From Helicoverpa zea (taxonomy: Eukaryota > Arthropoda > Insecta > Lepidoptera > Noctuidae), in the NCBI RefSeq assembly GCF_022581195.2, contig NC_061467.1:11470001-11534000 (forward strand): DNA of 64,000 nt, given 5' to 3'. Both the position numbers and the translations under genes were made by a program. Positions within the stretch are counted from its first letter, which is position 1; each line of letters begins with the position of its first letter. Shown piece by piece: positions 58,101 through 62,909 of this stretch. The notes beneath the pieces are model-generated. The model ran no database searches and was not told where the DNA came from. It saw only the letters and a list, made by a program, of their open reading frames with translations.

Positions 58101-59001
58101 ACAAGAACAAGGACTCGCTGTGGCAGGACCTCAAGCGTCTGCTGCACTCCTCCGCCAACCGCTCCCTCGCAGACATGTGGCCCGAGGGGGGGACTAATAT
58201 ACAGAAGGTAGGGTTCATATTCCCCAGCTCATGGACAAGAACAAGGACTCGCTGTGGCAGGACCTCAAGCGTCTGCTGCACTCCTCCGCCAACCGCTCCC
58301 TCGCAGACATGTGGCCCGAGGGGGGACTAATATACAGAAGGTAGGGTTCATATTCCCCAGCTCATGGACAAGAACAAGGACTCGCTGTGGCAGGACCTCA
58401 AGCGTCTGCTGCACTCCTCCGCCAACCGCTCCCTCGCAGACATGTGGCCCGAGGGGGGGACTAATATACAGAAGGTAGGGTTCATATTCCCCAGCTCATG
58501 GACAAGAACAAGGACTCGCTGTGGCAGGACCTCGAGCTGCTGCCGACTGCTGTACCCACCCAGATAAATGATAGCCTATATTTTGTTCTGATATAATATA
58601 TTATATTATAAGCTCAGGACTGTAAAGTTTCATAAAAACCATTTGCATATGCGACAAGGATAACATATCACAGTGACGCTCAGTCACTTTTGTACAAACA
58701 ACGTCCCTCGCGACGCGCAACTCCTGACCCGCCTCACATAGCGCTGTTCTATAGGCAATTATTTGGACCTAGAGGAGTTATTTGAGCTAACTTCAAAGTG
58801 ACGAAATAATCATACATTCTAAATAGTAATATTATTATTCCTCTCCCCCCCTAGACATCGAAGCGTCCACCATCAGCAGCAACGCTGTTCCGCAACTCGA
58901 TGGCTGCGCTGGTGACGGGGCTGCAGAGCAAGGAGCCCTTCTACGTGCGCTGCGTCAAGCCCAACCCGCACCAGGCGCCTAACACGTGGGACGAACAGCT
59001 G
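19085..59001 (+). CDS. Myo31DF: Unconventional myosin ID (class I), motor-domain exons 1-11; 3' part beyond window
   Basis: Seen: eleven phase-matched exons at 19085-19173, 49402-49582, 50594-50715, 50986-51205, 52620-52817, 53457-53696, 54086-54236, 54759-54916, 57140-57261, 57789-57939 and 58855-59001, 593 codons. Landmarks: P-loop GESGSGKT (100-107), switch I NSSRFGK (156-162), TEDS-site Ser324 (KEHS), switch II DIYGFE (371-376), actin-binding KEPFYVRCVKPN near the end. Known: the MWPEG segment followed by KRP..AATLFRNSM fits MYO1D/Myo31DF better than other class I myosins. These are actin motors linking membrane and cytoskeleton, and Drosophila Myo31DF sets left-right direction of organ looping. 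All ATPase motifs are intact, so the motor should work. IQ motifs and the basic tail are not in the window. Odd: a 30-kb first intron and an amplified exon 10. The class is sure; the ID assignment is likely. Confidence 0.9.
23053..23097. repeat. Perfect 14-bp hairpin
   Basis: GCAAGCAAACAATC and its exact complement GATTGTTTGCTTGC are separated by 17 bases. Function unknown; it may be a small element relic. Confidence 0.7.
24328..24425 (-). repeat. Dispersed repeat with GGTGAAAACGGGC end
   Basis: Minus strand reads GTGGTGAAAATGAA ... TTGGTGAAAACGGGC. The same two blocks occur in the plus orientation at 26536-26618 with a diverged middle. Confidence 0.5.
25400..25870. repeat. Clustered short repeats around a MITE
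   Basis: CCTGAGCGATATTCGCTGCC and CCTGAGCGATATTCACTGCC flank the MITE at 25477. Two further copies of ATACCGCTTAGGTCTGAA with GTAGCGA follow, near 25740 and 25810. This looks like an older element with internal tandem units. Confidence 0.5.
25477..25609 (+). mobile_element. MITE family M2 (TAGTTAYCGGCACG), copy 1
   Basis: 133 bp, inverted ends TAGTTACCGGCACGGATATT and the complement closing at 25609, with TA on both sides. Same family as 59083-59224. Confidence 0.8.
26003..26203 (+). mobile_element. Short Helitron-like repeat
   Basis: Starts TCTAGGTATACTAATATTAT, contains ACTACTGGACCGATTTTAAA and CGGGACGCGGGTGAAACCGC, and ends CGGCTAG. It has 5' TC, 3' CTAG, lies between A and T, and carries a GC-rich hairpin near the 3' end, all as in non-autonomous Helitrons. 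No terminal inverted repeat or target duplication. The class rests on these end rules. Confidence 0.6.
26536..26618 (+). repeat. Dispersed repeat with GGTGAAAACGGGC end, second copy
   Basis: TTTGGTGAAAATGAA ... CGTTGGTGAAAACGGGC, inverted relative to 24328-24425. Confidence 0.5.
26619..30815 (+). other. Myosin intron 1, second part
   Basis: No exon recognised. 28800-28975 looks like a decayed retroelement end (GGCCGACCAAAGAAACAATT, then CAGGAGGATGATGATGATAA). 30190-30260 holds a repeat with GTCAGTAAGAGTCTGACACT and CACAGCGGGAGGGGTCATT. Confidence 0.4.
30816..31121 (+). other. Unrecognised open stretch A (101 codons)
   Basis: Open from a TGA at 30813 to TAA. Reads DVDLVQEALLNVSVVKEQW then YVFQEIIQFLCKDDKPTEMF. 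Protein-like composition with amphipathic runs, but no early Met and no domain. Could be an exon, a decayed insert or chance. Confidence 0.3.
31745..31971 (-). mobile_element. 227-bp MITE M1, copy 2
   Basis: Same length and ends as 5818-6044, inverted centre, TA at 31743-31744 and 31972-31973. Confidence 0.92.
32207..32503 (+). other. Unrecognised open stretch B (98 codons)
   Basis: Opens after a TGA at 32204 and ends TGA. Reads LPVTQSIVTYQSFVLDENNN then NTNLQLGLFRATVSFTF. The opposite strand is also open for 74 codons, which lowers the weight. No family recognised. Confidence 0.25.
32953..33321 (+). other. Unrecognised open stretch C (122 codons), exon-like
   Basis: Opens after TAA at 32950 and ends TGA at 33319. 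Reads ELFEEEYGYNEDVNDEVLNI, IIEQFKRPIACKTYNKSSKK, and near the end YRWVPRAWNSREMRRHSTN. It is charged, with plausible codon use, but has no Met before the last 20 residues. That fits a last exon or a broken gene. A possible acceptor (GGTTAAG, ending 32953) is weak. On the same strand as the myosin but not part of the myosin family. Function unknown. Confidence 0.4.
33322..35008 (+). other. Myosin intron 1 between stretch C and the Copia element
   Basis: AT-rich; nothing recognised. Confidence 0.4.
35009..35224 (-). repeat. Copia 3' LTR
   Basis: 216 bp, downstream of pol on the minus strand, adjoining the polypurine tract at about 35225-35238. Confidence 0.95.
35468..38899 (-). CDS. Copia pol polyprotein (with Gag zinc knuckle)
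   Basis: 1143 codons without a stop. In order: zinc knuckle CHYCGRKGHKKQDC (about 18-31); protease with LLDSGASDH; integrase zinc region (LWHQRLGH ... CEACINGKQ) and DDE core (VHSDVCGPI, YSDNGGEYL, NGVAERM); reverse transcriptase (KTAFLNGTLKEEIYM, YVDDLVIA); RNase H (YVDSDWGG, SSTESEYMAL, LYEDNNG). All catalytic acidic residues are visible. It converts element RNA to DNA and integrates it. The real start is upstream in gag: the region between 38899 and about 38985 is open in this frame, so the first Met shown is not the native start. Confidence 0.95.
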   Translation of the reverse strand: MKNTTFKKTNKQKFVKCHYCGRKGHKKQDCFYFKRQTNIQNNAPERTRQVQTIALQEGTTSNSSFSGFAFMTSAYHYEKDHSTIKFLLDSGASDHITNRDDLFTSFECLNPPLKISVAKNNTFISATKRGNINLISQTGVQGILTNVLFCAEVPYNLISVSKMQQAGFTIIFDDKGTQITKEGKIIMKGKTLNNLIVLEFKIPVIKGESASQACYVNENKYELWHQRLGHISKTKFLQLKCHNMIDDLDEINTVTPNDKLCEACINGKQTRLPFNKVKDKSYIKRPLFIVHSDVCGPITPPTIDNRNYFVLFVDEYTHYCVVYMLTYKSEVFTAFKDYVAKSEAKFNFKVVNLYSDNGGEYLSTEMKNYCRERGISYHLTVPRTPQLNGVAERMVRTITEKARAMLNGTKASKRFWGNAVLTAVYLINITPTKALSQSKTPYEMWHDRKPSVKNLRVFGSTVYVHNKTSKNKFDNRSWKGILVGYEPNGYKVWNTEFEKYETVRDVVIDETNFIESRPSLRPERSNNTYSQDETDNDSVTKSVSYKSHSSGPKSDSSQSDECSTSKIRKIGSHEIPNEPENESESSLKHKNQDKPDEFLNLRRSERLKTCSRKSYNENDYDVYSALSITSNIPKSLNEIKSLNDRNQWEKAVREELNSLKKNNTWTLVPKPSNKNIVDCKWIFTIKNDVSGQPSRYKARLVARGFSQEYLSDYNETFAPVARIASFRFLISYANQYNLLIHHMDVKTAFLNGTLKEEIYMKVPEGVKCKDNYVCKLNKALYGLKQSARCWYETFEQCLKEIGFQNSPVDRCIYMKGKGDISKNIYVILYVDDLVIACADLQTMNNFKAYLMTKFEMTDLHDIKLFLGIKIERHHDKITLDQSAYIETVLNKFNMSDCNPINTPMELKLNYEALNADKKCDAPCRHLIGCLMYIMLCTRPDLSTCVNILSRYTNKNNKELWLCLKRVLRYIKGTIDLKLTYTRNNYNNILSGYVDSDWGGHDCNDRKSTTGYVFKLFDQNTITWCTKRQTSVAVSSTESEYMALYEAVKEALWLKSLAESINLKINKPIILYEDNNGCISIANNPTSHKRSKHIDIKYHFSREQVEKNVIKLNYISTGNQLADLLTKPLPVVSFIRLRKGLGIE
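38962..39540 (-). CDS. Copia gag
   Basis: Open from 39585; the Met at 39540 (MEKVKRNIKPFNGEKYSVW) is preferred because copia-family Gag starts at this point and the 15 residues before it look like leader. It carries the family blocks VWKFRIRTLL, YERKSVATQLALRKQLL and LPNTYDGVITAIETLSEEN. It stops after VVIPV where a run of eight A shifts the frame. The zinc knuckle lies in the next frame (35468-38899). Gag forms the virus-like particle. Known relatives read gag and pol as one frame, so this break is likely a recent mutation or a homopolymer sequencing error. Confidence 0.88.
   Translation of the reverse strand: MEKVKRNIKPFNGEKYSVWKFRIRTLLSELNLLSVIDEEIPGTRSAEWEKNNKAAKSIIVEYLADSYLNYINENGTAQAVFKHFDAIYERKSVATQLALRKQLLGLKLKADIPLIKHFSTFDDLLTELSAAGAKLEETDKVAHLLLTLPNTYDGVITAIETLSEENITLGFVKTRLLDHEVKLKKTRVVIPV
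39626..39643 (-). promoter_or_regulatory. Copia primer binding site
   Basis: Minus strand GGTTATGGGCCCAGTGCG directly abuts the LTR. Known: Drosophila copia uses an internal part of initiator tRNA-Met and has nearly the same word here, so the same priming is inferred. Confidence 0.85.
39644..39859 (-). repeat. Copia 5' LTR
   Basis: 216 bp, upstream of gag on the minus strand. Contains the element's promoter region; TATATAAAGC sits near its start. Confidence 0.95.
39865..41914 (+). other. Myosin intron 1, part after Copia
   Basis: No exon or bounded element seen. GTTTATCGGCTGATAATTC and GATAAACAGCGATAATTCC around 40983-41030 form a loose repeat. Near 41480 and 41550 a direct repeat of about 80 bp (GATTAAAAA(C/T)AAAAAGGA) occurs. 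Confidence 0.4.
41915..42213 (+). repeat. Dispersed lepidopteran-type repeat, best copy
   Basis: Contains GGTCCCGGCTGTCATTAAAC, GTCAGAAGCCAGTAAGTCTG, GGGTTGCCCGGGTAACTGGG and a GAGGATGATGA tail. Related copies: 55005-55275, 54325-54436, and worn ones at 15200 and 16262. The tail of short GATGAT repeats suggests retroposition. The minus-strand open frame through it is not a gene. Confidence 0.75.
42660..42965 (+). repeat. (GAAA)n and retroelement 3' tail
   Basis: AAGAAAGAAAGAAAGAAAATCC is followed by GTGAACGCGTCACTCGTGCG and a tail GCAAATAAATGAATATTATT (ATT)n, as at the 3' end of non-LTR elements. Confidence 0.5.
42966..44407 (+). mobile_element. Two tandem ~718-bp retroelement segments
   Basis: Units 42966-43683 and 43684-44407 are near identical. 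Each starts TCTTGTATGTCTCTA, contains CCCGGTTCTGTG, AAAATGGCAGGTGGAGACTC and GGCCGGAGATGGGGGACAG, and ends GCCCTGCGGGGC plus (TTA)n. GC content is far above the intron average. The (TTA)n end fits a 5'-truncated non-LTR element inserted into the tail of another. The ATG frame (43993-44202, MAGGDSPTHLLGPRESV) is open only in unit 2 because of a one-G difference; no domain was recognised. Confidence 0.75.
44408..45885 (+). other. Myosin intron 1 between repeats
   Basis: No gene recognised. 45060-45170 is a GC-richer island with several CG dinucleotides (TGCGCGCGCATAGTGACGTC), possibly regulatory; this is only a compositional remark. Confidence 0.35.
45886..46849 (-). mobile_element. 964-bp relative of MITE M1
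   Basis: Left end TACTTCGGCCGTTCAGAGAA (33-34 bp of M1 terminus with changes); right 170 bp almost identical to M1; TA on both sides. The middle holds non-M1 sequence including an open stretch on the minus strand (46154-46403) followed by AATAAA. It may be a partly deleted longer element from which the 227-bp form derives. Confidence 0.75.
46154..46403 (-). pseudogene. Possible C-terminal remnant of the M1-related transposase
   Basis: About 83 codons ending HVGEDDDEDTTSSSKSESD stop, with AATAAATAAA some 40-50 bases further on. It lies inside the transposon and has no start codon. The acidic tail is the only feature. Assignment is by position only. Confidence 0.3.
46850..49401 (+). other. End of myosin intron 1
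   Basis: AT-rich, no exon before the 49402 acceptor. 48030-48190 (GGGGGCAACAATTAAAGGG) resembles an old element. Confidence 0.4.
49402..49582 (+). CDS. Myo31DF: Myosin exon 2
   Basis: Residues 31-90: KIYTYIGEVLVSVNPYKNLD then YRGREMFEVTPHVYAVAD, the usual N-terminal motor segment before the P-loop. Acceptor TTCCCAG, donor GTAAGG. Confidence 0.93.
50594..50715 (+). CDS. Myo31DF: Myosin exon 3 (P-loop)
   Basis: DTCVLISGESGSGKTEASK, the ATP-binding P-loop. The exon ends two bases into an Arg codon shared with exon 4. Confidence 0.95.
50986..51205 (+). CDS. Myo31DF: Myosin exon 4 (switch I)
   Basis: Covers LETFGNAKTNRNGNSSRFGK, KYMDIHFDYKGDPVGG and LLEKSRVV..QPGERNFHAF, all canonical. Asn at 155-156 and Ser/Arg of switch I are conserved. 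Confidence 0.95.
51206..52619 (+). other. Myosin intron 4
   Basis: 1.4 kb with no recognised repeat borders. The other introns of this part (49583-50593, 50716-50985, 52818-53456, 53697-54085) also hold no gene. In 52818-53456 a short imperfect direct duplication (ATCCTGGATCCA ... GTAACGTCAATAT, near 53062 and 53104) is present. Confidence 0.5.
52620..52817 (+). CDS. Myo31DF: Myosin exon 5
   Basis: 66 codons, phase 0 at both ends, starting LLSTNNATTKKFGLASSAVY and ending EDIWSIVAGVILL, the family helix before LGNL-type sequence. It is the least conserved part of the motor seen here; the fit rests on phase, position and the hydrophobic VED(I)W..VAGVI pattern. Confidence 0.85.
53457..53696 (+). 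CDS. Myo31DF: Myosin exon 6 (TEDS site)
   Basis: 80 codons, GELTFTETPDG to AAYDRLFTWIVQQ. Aligning LALAKAAYDRLF with the family DALAK block puts Ser324 of KEHS at the TEDS position, 16 residues upstream. A phosphorylatable Ser/Thr there is usual for class I myosins. Confidence 0.9.
54086..54236 (+). CDS. Myo31DF: Myosin exon 7 (switch II)
   Basis: Encodes STLIGVLDIYGFEIFETNSF and EQFCINYCNEKLQQLFI: the relay helix and switch II, fully conserved. Confidence 0.96.
54325..54436 (+). repeat. Dispersed repeat fragment
   Basis: GGCAGTCGCTCCTTGTAAAG to CTCAGAGGATGATGA, the 3' third of the family seen in full at 41915. Confidence 0.7.
54759..54916 (+). CDS. Myo31DF: Myosin exon 8
   Basis: ELVLKQEQEEYAREGIQW, then ICELVDAPHQGLIAIMDEAC: standard class I lower-50K sequence. 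Confidence 0.95.
55005..55275 (+). repeat. Dispersed lepidopteran-type repeat, copy in intron 8
   Basis: Same order of blocks as 41915-42213 (GGGTAGTCAGAAGCCAGTAA, GGGTTGCCCGGGTAACTGGG), with a missing piece in the GTCCCGGC region. Confidence 0.75.
55284..55939. mobile_element. 656-bp palindromic (foldback) element
   Basis: Arms 55284-55472 and about 55748-55939 are inverted copies with few mismatches, starting GATCCCACCAAAAACATTAA. The loop of about 275 bp is unrelated AT-rich DNA. No coding frame. The outer GGTGGGAT end also occurs near 63322. Confidence 0.82.
56530..57060 (+). repeat. Decayed dispersed repeat
   Basis: GTGAGTGAGTCAGTGACAAA, CTTTGATCGCTCATAACTCG and a GC-richer patch near 56800. 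It shares the GTGAGTCAGT style with 63600-64000. Probably a retroelement 3' region. Confidence 0.45.
57140..57261 (+). CDS. Myo31DF: Myosin exon 9
   Basis: ISDTQLLEAMDRRLNGHKHY ... KHGVDFRI, ending in AC of a Thr codon completed by exon 10 (FRI-T-HYAGEV). Confidence 0.92.
57540..57716. mobile_element. 177-bp MITE (ends TTAGGCCGGCAACACACGGACC)
   Basis: Inverted ends of about 45 bp, including GACCGCTTGAAGCAATCAGG and its near complement. It lies only 72 bp upstream of myosin exon 10, just before the amplified segment. No coding capacity. Confidence 0.82.
57789..57939 (+). CDS. Myo31DF: Myosin exon 10 (amplified downstream)
   Basis: HYAGEVTYAITGFMDKNKDS then LKRLLHSSANRSLADMWPEG and NIQK. Its last 113 bases plus 21 bases of following sequence recur in tandem (57827-58531). 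Normal splicing would use the donor at 57940 and skip the copies to 58855. Confidence 0.93.
57827..58531 (+). repeat. 134-bp tandem array of the myosin exon-10 end plus 20-bp GT...AG spacer
   Basis: Units start at 57827, 57961, 58095, 58229 (133 bp, one G short), 58362, and a partial one at 58496 that loses identity near 58531. Each repeats 114 coding bases (MDKNKDSLWQDLKRLLHSS to NIQK) and GTAGGGTTCATATTCCCCAG. That spacer starts GT and ends AG, and the 114-base pieces are 38 codons in phase 0, but 20 bases is too short for a normal intron. Read straight through, 134 is not a multiple of three, so the frame is lost. Confidence 0.93.
58855..59001 (+). CDS. Myo31DF: Myosin exon 11 (actin-binding region)
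   Basis: TSKRPPSAATLFRNSMAALV, GLQSKEPFYVRCVKPNPHQ, ending DEQL with donor GTAAGC. The family expects RHQV..LGLLE next; no such exon was seen before 64000. Confidence 0.93.
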
Positions 59002-59082
59002 GTAAGCAGAAGATAATGTTCTTTACACATTTAGGACAGAACAATATAGGAAAACACAAACGAATATGGATTGCGTGTGTTA

Positions 59083-59224
59083 TAGTTATCGGCACGAATC
59101 TTGAGCTCTGACCTTCACCTGCGCAGAAGTAATTTATTGGGTCCCTTTTGTGGGATTGGTTCTTTGCTAATAAATCACTTCTGCACAGATGTAGGTCAGA
59201 GCTCAAGATTCGTGCCGATAACTA
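59083..59224 (+). mobile_element. MITE family M2, copy 2
   Basis: 142 bp, ends TAGTTATCGGCACGAATCTT and the complement, TA on both sides. Near-perfect palindrome with a GGGTCCCTTTTGTGGGATTG centre. Lies in the intron after myosin exon 11. Confidence 0.88.
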
Positions 59225-60103
59225 TAAGTATGTAGGCAGAGGTAGAATGAATAAACAGGGAGTGGATAGAGAGATAAATGGAAGCAAAAATACATCTCAA
59301 AAGTAACTTAGCCAGGAAGAAGAAAGAAGAACAAATATAGATACTCTTAGAAACCAGAAGTGAGGACAGTTTTTTTTTAAAAGAAGGTGATGCACAATTA
59401 AGTACTTCTTAAATTATTTAATGACAATTAAATTACAAACTAAAACAATTTCACCTGAATTAACTCTAACTACTGCAAATAACAATTTTACAAAAGACAA
59501 AAATCGAGAAAAGAAAAAAACGGGGGCTACACGACACCGATGCCGACCATCGACTAAAATAATCCAACAAGAATGAATTTATGAATGATGACCGGTTACA
59601 AAGGAGGTTGCGTTAATACGGCCGTTCCTGACAGCGTGGCGTCCTCGACCGCATCTTGCCTGGAACGAGCACTGGATCCACCATCACCAACATCAGCCTG
59701 GTGATGATCATCTGAAACGTAATACAGATCGTACATTTGTATTCTTACGTTCACTCCGTGTCTGAAGCCAAGATGTACTAGGTAAACACTTGAACTTATG
59801 TTGTTAAGTACGTGATAGTAAGCGTGCACTCCCACTATCAGCACCCAACAAAACAAGAGGGTCCTAAGTAATTGAAAAATAATTCATATGCTTCAGACTA
59901 GACAAAGTTATATCAAAGGCAAAAATTGAGATTTTAAGCATGAAAATATAAACAGAACTTGATAGCATTCCAAGCAATGGAAGTCCGGAATTCCATTGGT
60001 GAGAATACCATTCAGGGTAAACACGCAGTACCTAATCAACACACAGAAACATTGCCTGGTTGGCTGTGTGTGGCTCGATTACTTACTGTGTACAGAAACC
60101 ACA
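59225..60103. other. Intron DNA, probably including the 3' non-coding part of the gypsy element
   Basis: 59590-60100 is GC-richer and lies downstream of the minus-strand pol, so it may be the element's 3' region, but no LTR could be bounded. No second LTR exists in the window for comparison. Confidence 0.35.
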
Positions 60104-60531
60104 AACCAAGAGTTCAGGCCGAAACAGAAGCCATAAGCCAGTGGCTCAGACTATAGGTCCAGAAGCCGTAAGCCAGGGGCTCAGGCCATACAAAAGTCGT
60201 AAGCTAGGGGCTCAGACCATACGGAAGCCATAAGCCAGGGGCTCAGGCTATACAGAAGCCATAAGCCAGGGGCTCAGACTATACGGAAGTCATAAGCCAG
60301 GGGCTCAGACTATACGGAAGTCATAAGCCAGGGGCTCAGACTATACGGAAGTCATAAGCCAGGGGCTCAGACTATACGGAAGTCATAAGCCAGGGGCTCA
60401 GACTATACGGAAGTCATAAGCCAGGGGCTCAGACTATACGGAAGTCATAAGCCAGGGGCTCAGACTATACGGAAGCCATAAGCTTGGGGCTCAGACTATG
60501 CGGAAGCCATAAGCCAGAGGCTCAAGCCAAA
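60104..60531 (-). repeat. 31-bp minisatellite behind the gypsy pol stop
   Basis: About 13 copies of ATAAGCCAGGGGCTCAGACT ATACGGAAGTC. Central units are nearly identical while edge units differ (AGCCAGTGGCTC, AAGCTAGGGGCTC, AAGCTTGGGGCTC), the usual pattern of unequal exchange. It starts about 15 bp after the pol stop codon. Units are directly adjacent with no spacers. Confidence 0.93.
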
Positions 60532-60545
60532 TAGAAACATGCTGG

Positions 60546-62682
60546 TCACTTACCAGTCTCGAAGAAAACAGAACACGTATCAGGCGTCCATTCACCACGC
60601 CACAGGACCATATGCTCGGCAGCTGCCTGGGTTTTCTTGCCATATGAACCAGCCAGTAGTTCCAGTTCATAGCGATGATGTGGAAGTACACGCAGGACCC
60701 TATAGGGCCCTCGCATGCCAGAGTCGAGTTTTCCGACGCTTTGTGATGCCTTGTTGACAAAGACATAGTCCCCAACAGCGTAGGTTTGTGGTTGTTGCCG
60801 GTTCTGGTTGGTGGATTCGTCTTGACGTCGCTGGTTAGCTGAGAGTAAGCCTGAGGCACGCTGTCTCCTAAGGGTCATGAGTGCCTCACGATTAGGGTTA
60901 TGGTTCTCTAGCGCAACGTCACGCACTAAAGATCTTATTACAGGGGTGGCAGCATCAATTCCAACAAGGAGTTGCAATGGCGAGGCCCGAGTAGTAGCCT
61001 GTTTGGTGACATTTAAGTTGAGCTGCACCTTCCATAAGGCGTCAGCCCACTGTGAACCTTTGTGGCCCACCTCAACCCGCAGCATATTTAGAACAGTTCT
61101 GCAGTACCTCTCTACTTGTCCGTTCTCTCGATGCATTCCAGGCGTGATGTAATGGATAGTGCAACCCAAGCTGCTTACCCAGTCTCGAAAAGCTACGCTT
61201 TCAAACATTCTCCCCCGGTCACATATAATGGTACTTGGTGACCCGAACAAAGATATCACATTAGTGAACACCCGTTTTAACTCATCTGAATCTTGCCGGT
61301 ACATAGGGTAAAGCAAACAAAATTTTGAAAAGCTGTCAACTACTATAAGAACGTACTTAAAGCCATTAGATTCTGGAAGCACGCCCAACACATCAGCATG
61401 AATAACACAGAATGGGTCATCCGGCTTCGACCAAGACTCAATAGGTTGAGGGGAAGCTTTAGGTACTTTCTTATGAGATAAACATACCAGACAATGCCCA
61501 ACGTATTTTCTAACAAATTGCCTAAGGCTCGGAAACCAAAAATGGCGTAATATAAGGTCTACCGTCTTGTCAGCTCCAATATGATCGTGATCATCATGAA
61601 AAACTCTTAAGAGACTTAGCCGGTACCCTTTTGGAATATAACACAACAAGCGTGGCTCTTCGCCTGTTGGGGTATAATTATAATACAAAAGTTCGTTTTT
61701 AATTGAATACCTTGTTGAGTCTAATTGACCCTCTCTTAACTTAACAATTAAGTTCTGGGTTTCTTCATCAGCAGTCTGAGCGATTTTCGCCCAATTATTT
61801 GGATTGCGGATGTGTGATACATTTACTGTTTCAGGAGGATGTCGGCTTAGAAAATCTGCGTGCTGCATCATAGAACCTTTTCTATATTCTAAAGTAAAAG
61901 TGAAGTCTTGTAAATAGACCCACCAACGCGCAACACGAGGCAGCAAGTCTTTTTTTGTTTTAGTTAACTTTAGTGAGTTACAATCCGTCACTATTTTAAA
62001 GTCAATGCCAATTAAATAATGACGGTAGTTCTGAAGAGCACGTACAATGGCTAAGGTTTCCAGCTCGTAACTGTGGTAGCGAGACTCGGCGCCTTGTGTG
62101 GACCTACTATAGTAACTGACTACTCTCATTCTCTTACCGGCATGCTCCTGCAACAGCACAGCACCGACACCAATTGAGCTGGCTGGAGCAAAAATCGCTA
62201 AAACCGGTTCATGAGTTAAGCAATGAATGATATAATCACGAGCCGCTTCTTGTTCTGAACCCCATTGGAAAGGTTCTCCCTTTCTTAATAGCCTAGCAAT
62301 GCAGGCAGTCTTAGTAGCGTAACCCGCGACGTAGCGCCTAAAATACCCCGCCAAACCCAAAAATTGGCGAACCCCCTTAACATTGTTAGGTTTTGGTGAA
62401 TTTACTAGGGCTTCTATTTTTCTTGGGCTCGGCCGTACCTGACCATTACCAATTACCCGTCCTAAATACTCAACTTCAGTATCTAGGAACGTACATTTTT
62501 TTAGATTAATAGAAAAGCCAGCATTCGTAAGAGTGCCTAAAACGTGGCGCAGCAAATCTAGACCCTCAGAAATTCCGTTAGACATAAGGAGAACATCGTC
62601 GATATAAGTCAGTACTTTACCACTCTCAATGTAGTGTTTTAAGGTTTTCGACATTATTCTTTGATACACAATAGGGGCATTA
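60546..62682 (-). pseudogene. Gypsy pol: RT (part), RNase H, integrase
   Basis: Order: RT core TYIDDVLLM, then FLGLAGYFRRYV; RNase H region (VGAVLLQEHAGKRM, YHSYELETLAIVRAL); integrase zinc region (HDHIGADKTVDLILRHFW, HCLVCLSHK); DDE core (IHADVLGVLP, IICDRGRMFE, ENGQVERYC); C-terminal GPYRVLRVLPHHRYELE. Open for more than 700 codons. Odd: where the family has a TDAS-type block with the first catalytic Asp of RNase H, this copy reads LAIFAPASSIGVGAVL with no Asp, as if about ten codons were lost in frame. That, the 5' truncation and the MITE make it non-functional. RT residues before the MITE continue at 62910-63026 in the same frame. Confidence 0.88.
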
Positions 62683-62909
62683 TAGTTCGGCCATTCAGAG
62701 AATGCGTTCCTGACACGTCGCGATTGAACTGACGACGTAACTACATTCATTGATTATTGATATAATAATGTTGTTTTAATGCTCCTCAATTGTTAAAACG
62801 GTAAACAACCAGCAAAAATATTTTTATCGTAACTGCAACGCCATTGCAAAGTTACGTCGTCAGTTCAATCGCGACGTGTCAGGAACGCATTCTCTGAATG
62901 GCCGAACTA
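62683..62909 (-). mobile_element. 227-bp MITE M1, copy 3, inside gypsy pol
   Basis: Identical in length and ends to the other two M1 copies, same orientation as 31745. TA at 62681-62682 and 62910-62911. It splits the reverse transcriptase; removing it with one TA brings the two parts into one frame, which fixes the target duplication as TA. Confidence 0.95.

Noticed and set aside
57792..58567. Several overlapping frames of 60-125 codons on both strands
   Set aside because: All are products of the 134-bp myosin exon array read in three frames or antisense.
60104..60531. Regularly repeated short units that might suggest a CRISPR array
   Set aside because: 31-bp units are directly adjacent with no spacers, in an insect genome; it is a minisatellite.
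62683..62750. Start of the gypsy pol frame with a Met
   Set aside because: This Met and the following 20-odd residues are translated from the inserted MITE, not from the retrotransposon.
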